NCBI RefSeq assembly: GCF_041435495.1
Contig: NZ_CP108644.1
Span: forward strand, 3,891,501-3,955,500
Reading direction: 5' to 3'
DNA: 64,000 nt
Source of the DNA: Streptomyces sp. NBC_01116
GTDB lineage: Bacteria; Actinomycetota; Actinomycetes; Streptomycetales; Streptomycetaceae
In this document: positions 17,550-25,745 of the stretch, one piece after another
Position numbering within the stretch: position 1 is the stretch's first letter
How the letters are laid out: each line of letters opens with the position of its first letter
Position numbers and translations under genes: made by a program
The notes under the pieces: model-generated
Seen by the model: only the letters and a program-made list of their open reading frames with translations
Database searches by the model: none
What the model was told of the DNA's origin: nothing

Positions 17550-18245
17550 TCAGTCCGGCTCCAGCCCCGCCCGCAACTGGACGAACGCCTGCTCGGCCGC
17601 CCGTACCGCGGACGCGTGGACCCGGTCCGCGCTCTCGCCCGCGTCGATCCGCCGCCAGTTCTCCAGGGCCAGGATGCGCAGGACGGCGACGATCTGCCCG
17701 GCCGCGAGCCGTTCGGGCAGCCCGCCGCCCAGGGCACGGGCGAGCGCCGCCTCGGAGCGGCCCTGGTAGGCGTACATGCGGGCGACCAGGGAGGGCGTTC
17801 CGTACAACAGACGGTGGAACTCCAGCACTTCGGGTACGTCGCAGAGTCCGGTCACCGGGTCGCGCCGGTCGAGGCCGTCGAGGAGGTGGCGGCGCAGGGC
17901 GTCCAGCGGGCCCTCGTCGGAGGGCCGTTCGGCGACCACCCGGGCGGACTCGTCCTCGTGGTCGGCGAACCGGTGCAGCACCAGGTCCTCCTTGGCGGGG
18001 AAGTACCGGAACAACGTCGGCTTGGAGATGCCCGCCGCGGCCGCCACCTCCGCCACGGACACCTTGTCGAAGCCGCGTTCCAGGAACATCGCGATGGCCG
18101 CGTCGGAGGCCGCCTGATACGTCAGCCGCTTCTTGCGCTCCCGCAGACCGACCGGTGCCGGGTGACGCTCCGGCGCCCGGCCCGAGGCCCGCGCTTCGGC
18201 CCCGCTCCCGCGCTCGCCCCCGGCTTTCTCTCCGTTCATGACCAT
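17550..18245 (-). CDS. TetR-family regulator 1
   Basis: 231-residue repressor-like protein. The HTH, about residues 40-85, reads AASDAAIAMFLERGFDKVSVAEVAAAAGISKPTLFRYFPAKEDLV, a clear TetR N-terminus; the rest is the helical ligand/dimer domain. A charged 35-residue extension precedes the HTH. The ATG at 18245 follows AGGGG with about 9-nt spacing; a second in-frame ATG at 18239 is possible. It starts 19 bp after the stop of the second TetR gene, so the two are probably cotranscribed. Confidence 0.85.
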   Translation of the reverse strand: MVMNGEKAGGERGSGAEARASGRAPERHPAPVGLRERKKRLTYQAASDAAIAMFLERGFDKVSVAEVAAAAGISKPTLFRYFPAKEDLVLHRFADHEDESARVVAERPSDEGPLDALRRHLLDGLDRRDPVTGLCDVPEVLEFHRLLYGTPSLVARMYAYQGRSEAALARALGGGLPERLAAGQIVAVLRILALENWRRIDAGESADRVHASAVRAAEQAFVQLRAGLEPD

Positions 18246-18264
18246 GAAGCGTACGCCCCTGACC

Positions 18265-19104
18265 TCAACCGGACTTGACACCGCCCGGGGAGGGATCCGG
18301 GAGGGACCTGGAGGAGGGGCCGGAGGAGGAGCCGGGGGCGTCGGCCGCCCGGCGGATCAGCGCCTCCACCCCGTCCAGCAGCACGCCCATGCCGAAGGTG
18401 AACTCGTAGTCCGCCTCGTCCGGCGCGCTCATCACCCCGGTCTCCAGCTGCCGGGCGATCCCGGGGTGGCGTTCGGGGTCGACGAGCCGCTTGAGGGTGC
18501 GTTCGTGGGAGGCCGCCAGCTCCTCGGGGGTGATCCCGCGCGCGACGGCGGCGGCCTTCAGGTCGCTCGTCATCAGCGCCTCGCTGCGCACGAAGTTGGA
18601 GATCAGCAGGATCACCGAGGTCTTGTCGCCCTCGCCGAGACCGCTGCCCCCCAGCGCCTGGAGCCCCTGCTCCCACCACGCGACCGAGTTCGGGGTCGCG
18701 GGCGGGCCGCCGATGGGGATCCGGAGCGCCCAGAGGTGGCCGTGGTAGCGCTCGCGCTGCGCTGCCGCCCATTCGGTGAGCGCGGCCCGCCAGCCCGCAC
18801 CGGTCTCCAGCGCGGCCAGGGGTTCCGGCGGGCCGACCGCCGCCTCCTGCATCAGGACGTACAGCTCGTCCTTGGCGGAGACGTAGCGGTAGAGGGACAT
18901 CGTGGACGCGCCCAGCTCCTGGGCGACCCGGCCCATGGACACGGCCGCGAGGCCGTCGGCCGCCGCGACGCGCACCGCCGCGGCCACGATCCGCTCCAGG
19001 CTCAGGCCGGGCTTCGGGCCCTTGGCCGGGCGGTCCCGCAGCCCCCAGGCCGCCTCCAGGCTGGCCGGCAGGTCGCCGCCGCCCGAGCCGCTCTTCTCCG
19101 TCAC
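18265..19104 (-). CDS. TetR-family regulator 2, divergent from the ABC exporter
   Basis: About 279 residues. The HTH lies near residues 36-85, LSLERIVAAAVRVAAADGLAAVSMGRVAQELGASTMSLYRYVSAKDELY, followed by a TetR C-terminal domain of the TetR_C type (tetracycline repressor class) with EGDKTSVILLISNFV. The GTG at 19104 has AAGGGG 5 nt before it; in-frame ATGs at 19125 and 19197 remain possible. Two matching palindromes in front of the divergent ABC genes are its likely targets, making this a drug-responsive repressor/exporter unit by analogy with other TetR-DrrAB sets. Confidence 0.85.
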   Translation of the reverse strand: MTEKSGSGGGDLPASLEAAWGLRDRPAKGPKPGLSLERIVAAAVRVAAADGLAAVSMGRVAQELGASTMSLYRYVSAKDELYVLMQEAAVGPPEPLAALETGAGWRAALTEWAAAQRERYHGHLWALRIPIGGPPATPNSVAWWEQGLQALGGSGLGEGDKTSVILLISNFVRSEALMTSDLKAAAVARGITPEELAASHERTLKRLVDPERHPGIARQLETGVMSAPDEADYEFTFGMGVLLDGVEALIRRAADAPGSSSGPSSRSLPDPSPGGVKSG

Positions 19105-19206
19105 CGCATCCCCTTCGCCCGGCATCCCGACCGCGCCGCCGTCACGCCGCGGCCTTGCCGCTGTCACGCCCCGCGCCCCCGTGCGCCTTGACCCCATCCT
19201 AGAGAT

Positions 19207-19242
19207 GCGTAATGCTTACGCAGTAACGCGTATGGCATACGC
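19207..19242. promoter_or_regulatory. two TetR-type operator palindromes
   Basis: GCGTAATGCTTACGC (19207-19221) and GCGTATGGCATACGC (19228-19242) share the layout GCGTAW-NGC-WTACGC. Their centres are 21 bp apart, two helix turns. They lie between the start of TetR 2 and the ribosome site of the ABC ATPase (AAAGGAG, 19244-19250), so binding would block that promoter region. Confidence 0.82.
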
Positions 19243-19258
19243 AAAAGGAGATCCGAAC

Positions 19259-20263
19259 ATGACCGGCCCGACGAGAAGCACCGGCAACGGCGGCGGCGAC
19301 GCCGACGGAGCCCACACCATCGAGGCGTACGGCCTCGTCAAGTCCTACGGAAAACCCGCCGTCCGGGTCCTCGACGGCATCGACCTCCGGGTCGGGCGCG
19401 GCACCGTCTTCGCCCTGCTCGGCCCGAACGGGGCCGGCAAGACCACCACCGTGCGGATCCTCGCGACGCTGACCGAGGCCGATTCCGGCACCGCCCGCGT
19501 CGCGGGGTACGACGTCGTCGCCGAGCGGAGCGCGGTGCGCGGGTCGATCAGCCTCACCGGCCAGTTCGCCGCCGTCGACGAGACCCAGACGGGTGAGGAG
19601 AACCTGCGGATGATGGCCCGGCTCACCGGGCTCTCCCGGGGCCACGCCCGGCGGCGGGCCGGGGAGCTGCTGGAGCGCTTCGACCTCACCGCGGCGGCCC
19701 GCCGCCCCGTCCGGACCTACTCCGGGGGCATGCGCCGCCGCCTCGACCTGGCCGCCGGGCTCGTCGGCTCACCGGAGCCCGGGGTGTTCTTCCTGGACGA
19801 GCCGACCACCGGCCTCGACCCGCGCAGCCGCCAGGAGCTCTGGGAGGTCGTCCGGGAGCTGGCCGCGAGCGGGGCGACCATCCTCCTCACCACCCAGTAC
19901 CTGGAGGAGGCCGACCGCCTCGCCGGCCGGATCGCCCTGCTGAACCAGGGCCGGATCGCCGCCGAGGGCACCGCCGCCGACCTCAAGTCCCGCGTCGGCG
20001 GACACCGGCTCGACCTGGTCCTCACCAGCAGCGAGGCGTATCTCCGGCTGGCCGGGCGGGCGGTCCAGCACTCCCCCGAGACCCTCACCCTCGGCCTCGC
20101 CACCGACGGCTCGGCGGCCCAGGTGCGCGCCCTGCTCGACGAGATCGACCCCACGCGCCGCGAGATCGAACGCTTCAGCCTGCACAGCGCGACCCTCGAC
20201 GACGTCTTCCTGGACCTGACCTCGAACGCGCCCACGACCCCGGAGGCATCCACCCATGTCTGA
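19259..20263 (+). CDS. ABC transporter ATP-binding subunit, DrrA-like
   Basis: 334-residue ATPase of the daunorubicin-resistance (DRR) type. Walker A GPNGAGKTTT, Q-loop GQFAAVDE, signature YSGGMRRRLDLA, Walker B VFFLDEPTTGLDP, and switch His replaced by Gln in LLTTQYLEEADRLA, which is normal in this family. The C-terminal part (HRLDLVLTSSEAYLRL... LDDVFLDLT) is the DRR-type domain. ATG 19259 has AAAGGAG 9 nt upstream. The stop overlaps the permease start by 8 bp. With the permease it should export a hydrophobic compound. Confidence 0.93.
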   Translation: MTGPTRSTGNGGGDADGAHTIEAYGLVKSYGKPAVRVLDGIDLRVGRGTVFALLGPNGAGKTTTVRILATLTEADSGTARVAGYDVVAERSAVRGSISLTGQFAAVDETQTGEENLRMMARLTGLSRGHARRRAGELLERFDLTAAARRPVRTYSGGMRRRLDLAAGLVGSPEPGVFFLDEPTTGLDPRSRQELWEVVRELAASGATILLTTQYLEEADRLAGRIALLNQGRIAAEGTAADLKSRVGGHRLDLVLTSSEAYLRLAGRAVQHSPETLTLGLATDGSAAQVRALLDEIDPTRREIERFSLHSATLDDVFLDLTSNAPTTPEASTHV

Positions 20264-21098
20264 CACCGCCGTTCGGCGCGGAAACCCGGCCCGGCACACC
20301 GACGGGGCCGTGCGGCGCCCGGACCCCGGCCGCGGGCCCGGCCGGCTCACCCACACCGCCGTCATGACCGCGCGCGCCCTGCGCATCAGCAGCCGCAACA
20401 CCGACGCGCTGATCACGTCCCTGGCGCTGCCGATCATGCTGATGCTGATCTTCGTCTACTTCTTCGGCGGCGCCATCGACACCGGGACGGACTACGACTC
20501 GTACGTCATGTACGTCGTCCCGGGCGTCCTGCTCCTGTCCGCCGGGTTCGGCGCCGCGACCACCGCCACCGCCGTCAGCGAGGACATGAAGGGCGGCATC
20601 ATCGACCGGTTCCGCTCCCTGGACGTGGGCGGTACGCCGGTGCTGGCCGGGCATGTGGCGGCCAGCACGGTCCGCAACCTCTGCGCCACGGCCCTGGTCT
20701 TCGGCGTCGCGCTGCTGATCGGATTCCGCCCCGCCGCCTCCTGGAGCGGCTGGCTCGTGGTGGGCGGCGTCCTGGTGGCCTACATCGTGGCCCTGTCCTG
20801 GATCTCGGCGGCGATCGGGATGCTGGCCCGCACCCCGGAGGCGGCGAGCGGCTTCACGTTCTTCATGTCGTTCCTGCCCTACCCGAGCAGCGCCTTCGTC
20901 CCGACCGAGAACATGCCCGACTGGCTGCACGGGTTCGCCGACCACCAGCCGATCACCCCGGCCATCGAGTCCCTGCGCGGACTGCTGCTCGGCCGGGACG
21001 TGGGCAGCACCCCCTGGATCGCGCTCGCCTGGGCTGCCGGGATGCTCGCCGTGGCGATCGGCGCCTCGGGGACGCTGTTCCGGATCCGGACACGCTGA
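20256..21098 (+). CDS. ABC-2 type permease, DrrB-like
   Basis: 280-residue integral membrane protein. Six predicted helices include ALITSLALPIMLMLIFVYFF, MYVVPGVLLLSAGFGAATTA, a paired stretch around ALVFGVALLIGF, WLVVGGVLVAYIVALSWISAAIGML, FTFFMSFLPYPSSAF and IALAWAAGMLAVAIGASG. The conserved ABC-2 signature is seen in GFTFFMSFLPYPSSAFVPTENMPDWLHGFADHQPITPAIESLRGLL. The ATG overlaps the end of the ATPase gene, showing tight coupling. It is the last gene of this unit; a degenerate GGCGGGCGGAGGAGCC repeat (21150-21180) follows. Confidence 0.92.
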   Translation: MSDTAVRRGNPARHTDGAVRRPDPGRGPGRLTHTAVMTARALRISSRNTDALITSLALPIMLMLIFVYFFGGAIDTGTDYDSYVMYVVPGVLLLSAGFGAATTATAVSEDMKGGIIDRFRSLDVGGTPVLAGHVAASTVRNLCATALVFGVALLIGFRPAASWSGWLVVGGVLVAYIVALSWISAAIGMLARTPEAASGFTFFMSFLPYPSSAFVPTENMPDWLHGFADHQPITPAIESLRGLLLGRDVGSTPWIALAWAAGMLAVAIGASGTLFRIRTR

Positions 21099-21182
21099 CC
21101 GCCGCCCCGGAACGCGGCCGAGGAAACCGCCGGGGGGCCGAGGGAGCCGGCGGCGGGCGGAGGAGCCCGCGGCGGGCGGGGC

Positions 21183-22433
21183 TCAGAACACGTCCGGGCA
21201 CCACGGCCGCCGGCCCGTACGGAACACGGCGTCCGCCGTCGTCGCCGCACCCGCCCGCGACTCCTCGGCCCGGCCCAGGTCCACCAGCCTCCGTACGGAC
21301 TCGTCGCCCAGGTACAGCGTCGCCAGCTCGGCCACGTCCAGGGCCAGATCGGCGCTCCGGGTGGTCGGGGCGCACCGGGCGCCGGACGTCGAGGCGTCCA
21401 GCAGGAAGCGGCCCCCGGCCGGCCCCGCCTCGTCCCGGACCTCCAGGACGAGCGACGCCTCGGTGCCGTAGGTCCGGGCCTCCAGGGCGCGCGGCACGTC
21501 CAGCAGCCGCAGCCACAGCCAGTCCGCGTTCGTGACCATCCGGGCCGCGCGCGGGTCGGGCAGCAGCAGCGGGAGCAGGTCGTCGGGGGCGCGGTAGCCC
21601 GAGCGGATCGTGGTGATCCAGTCGACCGAGCAGAGGTAGTGCCACAGGGCCCGCTCGGCCGCCGGGTTCAGCGCGATCATGTCCCGTACGGAGGCGGTGT
21701 TCAGCGGCTGCTTGCTGTCGCCCCACGTGTCGTCGACGCCGTACGTCATCAAGCCGTCGACCGTGCCGTCGCCGGCGCGGTGCACGACGTAGAAGGGTTC
21801 GGTCCACGTCTCGTGGGCCGAACTGGGCGCCGCCCCCGTGCGCTGCCGCCACCAGCGCTCGTCGCGGGTCACCACGCCGGGCTGCCGGGCCGCGAGCGCC
21901 GCGTGCACCTCGGGGCCGAGCTTGCGGACGTCCGCGCCGTCCACCATCTCGATCCGGCCGCCGCCCGCGGGCTGCCCCGAGCGGCGCGGGTCGAGACCCG
22001 CGCGGTGCACGGAGACCTCCCACACGGAGCTCCAGGCGGCGGGGCCGAAGCCGTACCGTCCGTAGATCGGGTACTCGGCGGCGATCAGCGAGGCGACCGT
22101 CTCGCCGCGCTCCTTGGCCGCCGCCAGGTCCGTCGCCATCATCCGGCTGAGCAGTCCGCGCCGACGGTGCGTGGGCGCCACCGTGACCCCGGTGATCGCG
22201 TCGGCCGCCACGGTGGCCCCGCCCACGACGGTCAGCTCCTGGGCGAACGAGCGGAACGTCGCCACGCAGCGCCCCGCGTCGAAGGCTCCCTGCGTGCGGG
22301 AGAGGTCGACATCGGCGAACCGGTCCGCCACGAGCTCCTCACTCGGTGTGCCCGCGGTGAGAAAACCGTTGCTCACCGCCCTCATCCAGTCGGCGGTCTC
22401 GGACGAGGTGACGGTGCGGACATCAAGGCTCAT
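21183..22433 (-). CDS. Eis-type GNAT N-acetyltransferase
   Basis: 416 residues in the three-part Eis layout: an N-terminal GNAT domain with acetyl-CoA motif VTVAPTHRRRGLLSRMM (about residues 79-95), the conserved YPIYGRYGFGPA segment carrying the Tyr used as general acid in Eis, a second GNAT-like domain, and a C-terminal sterol-carrier fold ending PDVF, whose terminal carboxylate is part of the active site in Eis. Such enzymes acetylate amines, including aminoglycosides in mycobacteria; the natural substrate here is unknown. It is 24 bp upstream of the asparaginase stop on the same strand, downstream in transcription order. Confidence 0.88.
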   Translation of the reverse strand: MSLDVRTVTSSETADWMRAVSNGFLTAGTPSEELVADRFADVDLSRTQGAFDAGRCVATFRSFAQELTVVGGATVAADAITGVTVAPTHRRRGLLSRMMATDLAAAKERGETVASLIAAEYPIYGRYGFGPAAWSSVWEVSVHRAGLDPRRSGQPAGGGRIEMVDGADVRKLGPEVHAALAARQPGVVTRDERWWRQRTGAAPSSAHETWTEPFYVVHRAGDGTVDGLMTYGVDDTWGDSKQPLNTASVRDMIALNPAAERALWHYLCSVDWITTIRSGYRAPDDLLPLLLPDPRAARMVTNADWLWLRLLDVPRALEARTYGTEASLVLEVRDEAGPAGGRFLLDASTSGARCAPTTRSADLALDVAELATLYLGDESVRRLVDLGRAEESRAGAATTADAVFRTGRRPWCPDVF

Positions 22434-22457
22434 TCCCTCACGCTAAGCACGCGCCCC

Positions 22458-23444
22458 TCAGAATGTCGCGCGAATTTCCCCGACCTCCGCCGCCCCGCCC
22501 AGCAGCGGGGACCGCCCGATCCGGGCGACCACCGGGGCGTCCACGCCCAGCAGCTCCAGGGCGCGGGCCAGCACCGGGCCGAGCGCCCGGGCCGACCCGT
22601 CGTCGACCTTGAAGGCGAGGGCCCGCCCGTCGGCCAGCGCCACCGCCTGGACCGCTTCGGCGCCCATCTTGGAGAGCGTCCCCGGCACCTCGCGCATCAG
22701 CCAGGTGTCCGGACGCCGGGTGCCCGCGACGTACTCCGGGTGGGCGCGCATCGCGTCCGCGACCCGCCGCCCGGCGCTCCCGGGCTCCGCGAGCACGAAC
22801 GACCGGAAGGCGCGGGCCAGGCCGGTCAGCCCGATGGCCATCAGCGGGGCCCCGCAGCCGTCCGTGCCGACCGCCGCGACCGGCTCGCCGGCGGCCTCGG
22901 CGACGAACTGCCCGATGAGCTGCTGGAGCGGATGGTCCGGGGCGAGGTAGGTCGCGGTGTCCCAGCCGTTGCGGACGCAGACGGCGAGCATGGCCGCGTG
23001 CTTGCCGGAGCAGTTCATCGTGATCCGCTCGCGTACGTGCCCGCTCGCGAGGTACGCCTCCGCCTCCACCGGGTCCAGTGGCAGGTCGGGCGGGGTCTGG
23101 AGGTCGGCCGGGCTCAGCCCGTGCTCGGCGAGCATCTTCCGCGCGAGGTCGATGTGGAAGGGCTCCCCGGAGTGGCTCGCGGCGGCCAGGGCCAGCCGTT
23201 CGCCCGAGAGGTCGAGTCCGGCCCGCAGGATCGCGGCGGCCTGCATCGGCTTGTTGGAGGACCGGGGGAAGACCGGCGCCGCCGGGTCCCCGATCGCCCG
23301 CTCCACGCTGCCGTCGGCGGCCAGCAGGACCAGCGATCCCCGGTGGTGCCCCTCCGTGAACCCGGAGCGCACGACCTCGGCCAGGACGGGCGGGGCGGGA
23401 GACGGGGCGGGAGGTGCTGCGGGCGGGGCGTCGGTGGACGTCAT
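22458..23444 (-). CDS. asparaginase (thermolabile asparaginase II family)
   Basis: 328-residue enzyme of the Pfam asparaginase_II type: VEVVRSGFTEG-like opening (AEVVRSGFTEGHHRGS), FPRSSNKPMQA, ASHSGEPFH, MNCSGKHAAML and TDGCGAP, all hallmark segments of this serine/cysteine-containing family unrelated to E. coli AnsA/AnsB. It should hydrolyse L-asparagine to aspartate and ammonia in the cytosol. An Ala/Pro-rich N-terminal leader of about 18 residues precedes the domain. It lies just downstream of rsiG (50 bp), a conserved order as I recall it. Confidence 0.88.
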   Translation of the reverse strand: MTSTDAPPAAPPAPSPAPPVLAEVVRSGFTEGHHRGSLVLLAADGSVERAIGDPAAPVFPRSSNKPMQAAAILRAGLDLSGERLALAAASHSGEPFHIDLARKMLAEHGLSPADLQTPPDLPLDPVEAEAYLASGHVRERITMNCSGKHAAMLAVCVRNGWDTATYLAPDHPLQQLIGQFVAEAAGEPVAAVGTDGCGAPLMAIGLTGLARAFRSFVLAEPGSAGRRVADAMRAHPEYVAGTRRPDTWLMREVPGTLSKMGAEAVQAVALADGRALAFKVDDGSARALGPVLARALELLGVDAPVVARIGRSPLLGGAAEVGEIRATF

Positions 23445-23494
23445 GGTGGCCTTCCGGGGACGGGCGTGCGGGACCCGCGCCCGGAAGGATCGCT

Positions 23495-24151
23495 TCAGGC
23501 GAGCAGGTCGTCTACTTGTGCTTCCCCGTCACGGTACCTGCGGGCGATCTCCGCGCTGGAATCGTCGGCCGTGCGCTGGAGCTCGTGACGGCGGCGGGAG
23601 ACCTTCTGTTCGTAGCGGACGAGCCGCCCCATCGCCGTGTGCAGTTCCTCGTCCGTCCGGGCGTCCAGATCGGACAGCTCGACCTCGGCGAGGTTCTCGG
23701 CGGCGAGCTGCCGGAACTCGTCGCCGCGCGGCGTCGTCAGCGTGACGTGCCGGACGGAGGTGCGGTGCCGGGACGGGGTGTCGGTCAGGATCTCCGAGAG
23801 CCGGCTCACCACCGCCGCGTCCTCCACCGGGGCCTCCGGGTCCCGGCGGCGGGCCAGCTCGGCGCGCAGGATGTCGATCCGTCCCTGCACCAGCCGGCGT
23901 ACGTAGCTGAGATCGGCCTCGTCGCGCTGGGCGTCCCGGCGCAGCGTCCGCAGCTCCGGCAGCCGCAGCTCTCCGAAGCCCGCGTCGCCGCCGGTCTGCT
24001 CGGGCACGGTGGCCACTGTCGCGGGCGTCGCGGGTGGCAGCGCGGGACCCTGCCCCGGCAGACTGCGCTGTACGGGTGACCGCAGGGTGCTGGTGCGGTG
24101 ACGTGCGCCCGGTACGGCACCGGGAGATTGTCCGGCTCCATAGGTACTCAT
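23495..24151 (-). CDS. rsiG: RsiG, c-di-GMP-dependent anti-sigma factor of sigma-WhiG
   Basis: 218-residue coiled-coil protein. The sequence contains two exact copies of the E(X)3S(X)2R(X)3Q(X)3D motif: E78-S82-R85-Q89-D93 (in EADLSYVRRLVQGRIDIL) and E181-S185-R188-Q192-D196 (in EQKVSRRRHELQRTADD). In Streptomyces RsiG these motifs bind a c-di-GMP dimer so that RsiG holds sigma-WhiG inactive until c-di-GMP falls, gating spore formation. The N-terminal 50 residues are disordered Ser/Pro/Ala-rich. Neighbours dtd and asparaginase agree with the known location as I recall it. Confidence 0.93.
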   Translation of the reverse strand: MSTYGAGQSPGAVPGARHRTSTLRSPVQRSLPGQGPALPPATPATVATVPEQTGGDAGFGELRLPELRTLRRDAQRDEADLSYVRRLVQGRIDILRAELARRRDPEAPVEDAAVVSRLSEILTDTPSRHRTSVRHVTLTTPRGDEFRQLAAENLAEVELSDLDARTDEELHTAMGRLVRYEQKVSRRRHELQRTADDSSAEIARRYRDGEAQVDDLLA

Positions 24152-24266
24152 GCTGTTCCGTCCCCTCGACCGGTGCGTCGGCACACCGACATCGTGCATC
24201 GTGCCACTCCGGACGGTGCCGATGCAGGTGCTCTGTACCCGTTCAGCCCAAGATAGGTTGGTCTGT

Positions 24267-24716
24267 ATGCGTGCAGTGGTACAGAGAGTGGACGGCGCGA
24301 GCGTCTCCGTCGCGGGTGCGACGGACGACCCCTCGGCTCCCGGGATCGTCGGGGAGATCGTCGGCGAGGGCCTGTGTGTGCTGGTCGGGGTCACCCATGA
24401 CGACACCCCGGAGAAGGCGGCGCAGCTGGCCCGCAAGCTCTGGTCGGTGCGCGTCCTGGAGGGCGAGAAGTCCTGTTCGGATGTGAACGCGCCGCTCCTG
24501 GTGATTTCTCAGTTCACTCTCTACGGGGACGCCCGGAAGGGCCGCCGGCCCACCTGGAACGCCGCCGCGCCCGGCGAGGTGGCCGAACCGCTGGTGGACG
24601 AGGTCGTGGCGCGGCTGCGGGCCCTCGGGGCGCACGTGGAGACGGGCCGGTTCGGAGCGGACATGCGGGTCTCGCTCACGAACCACGGCCCGTTCACGGT
24701 GATCATCGAGGTGTAG
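24267..24716 (+). CDS. dtd: D-aminoacyl-tRNA deacylase
   Basis: 149-residue cytosolic editing enzyme that removes D-amino acids from mischarged tRNA. MRAVVQRVDGASVSV start, LWSVRVLEGEKSCSDVNAPLLVISQFTLYGDARKGRRP centre with the SQFTLYGD catalytic/specificity motif, and the end NHGPFTVIIEV, a variant of the usual NSGPVT motif. TAGGTT (24254-24259) lies 7 nt before the ATG and there is no ribosome site, so it is probably leaderless. Divergent from rsiG. A 22-bp direct repeat (AGCCGTACGCGGAGTGCC, two copies, 24716-24763) follows the stop. Confidence 0.93.
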   Translation: MRAVVQRVDGASVSVAGATDDPSAPGIVGEIVGEGLCVLVGVTHDDTPEKAAQLARKLWSVRVLEGEKSCSDVNAPLLVISQFTLYGDARKGRRPTWNAAAPGEVAEPLVDEVVARLRALGAHVETGRFGADMRVSLTNHGPFTVIIEV

Positions 24717-24770
24717 CCGTACGCGGAGTGCCGAGGCGCAGCCGTACGCGGAGTGCCCGAGGGAGGGCCC

Positions 24771-25736
24771 TCAGGGCTCGACGACCGTCTCCTGGGCGGC
24801 CGCCGTGTCCCCGGCGAGCAGCTCCGCGTCGACGGCCACGTTCCGCTTGACCAGGGCCAGGGCGATCGGGCCCAGCTCGTGGTGGCGGGCCGAGGTGGTG
24901 ATGAAGCCGAGCTGGCGGCCCTCCTGGCCGTCGGCCGCGAGCCGCACCGGCGTCCCGTGTCCGGGCAGGTGCACCTCGCTGCCGTCCAGGTGCAGGAAGA
25001 CGAGCCGGCGCGGCGGCTTCCCCAGGTTGTGGACGCGGGCCACCGTCTCCTGGCCCCGGTAGCAGCCCTTCTGGAGGTGGACGGCGCCGCCGATCCAGCC
25101 CAGCTCGTGCGGGATGGTGCGGTGGTCGGTCTCGAAGCCGACGCGCGGCCGGTGACCCTCCACGCGCAGCGCCTCGTACGCCAGGATCCCGGCGGCGGGG
25201 CCGTGGGCGGCGGCGTACGCCTCCAGGTCGGCACGGGGCAGGAACAGGTCCCGGCCCTGCGGGGTCTCCCGTACGGCCGCCCCGTCCGGCGTCTCGGCGA
25301 TGGAGCCGGCCGGGAGGTGGACGACGGCGATGTCGGCGGTGCGGTCGGCGACCTCGACCCGGTAGAAGAACTTCATCGACTCCAGGTAGGCGATCAGGTC
25401 GCCCTGGGTATCCGGCTCGACGTGCATCCACACCGTGGCGCCGTCGTCCACCAGATACATCGCGTGTTCGATGTGCCCGTTGGCGGACAGGATGAGCGCC
25501 TCGGTGGCCTGGTGCGGGGCGAGGTCGCTGACGTGCTGGGTGAGCAGCAGGTGCAGCCAGCTCAGCCGGTCGTCGCCGGTGACGGTGACGACGCCCCGGT
25601 GGGAGAGGTCGACGAAGCCGTTGCCGTCGGCCAGCGCGCGTTGCTCGCGGAACAGGTCGCCGTAGTGAGCGGCGACACCTTCGTCGCGGCCTTCGGCGGG
25701 AACGGCACCGGGCAGGGACAGCAAGGGGCTCTTCAT
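24771..25736 (-). CDS. ygfZ: folate-binding YgfZ-family protein
   Basis: 321-residue protein of the YgfZ/GcvT-like family, which helps maintain Fe-S enzymes using tetrahydrofolate. The diagnostic motif KGCYRGQETVAR is near residue 227, with VDLSHRGVVTVTGDDRLSWLHLLLTQHVSDL, the folate-binding N-terminal signature, at about 42-73. The C-terminal barrel domain ends LALVKRNVAVDAELL. It lies 9 bp from the nur stop on the same strand and is probably cotranscribed with it. Confidence 0.9.
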   Translation of the reverse strand: MKSPLLSLPGAVPAEGRDEGVAAHYGDLFREQRALADGNGFVDLSHRGVVTVTGDDRLSWLHLLLTQHVSDLAPHQATEALILSANGHIEHAMYLVDDGATVWMHVEPDTQGDLIAYLESMKFFYRVEVADRTADIAVVHLPAGSIAETPDGAAVRETPQGRDLFLPRADLEAYAAAHGPAAGILAYEALRVEGHRPRVGFETDHRTIPHELGWIGGAVHLQKGCYRGQETVARVHNLGKPPRRLVFLHLDGSEVHLPGHGTPVRLAADGQEGRQLGFITTSARHHELGPIALALVKRNVAVDAELLAGDTAAAQETVVEP

Positions 25737-25745
25737 GCGCCCAGC

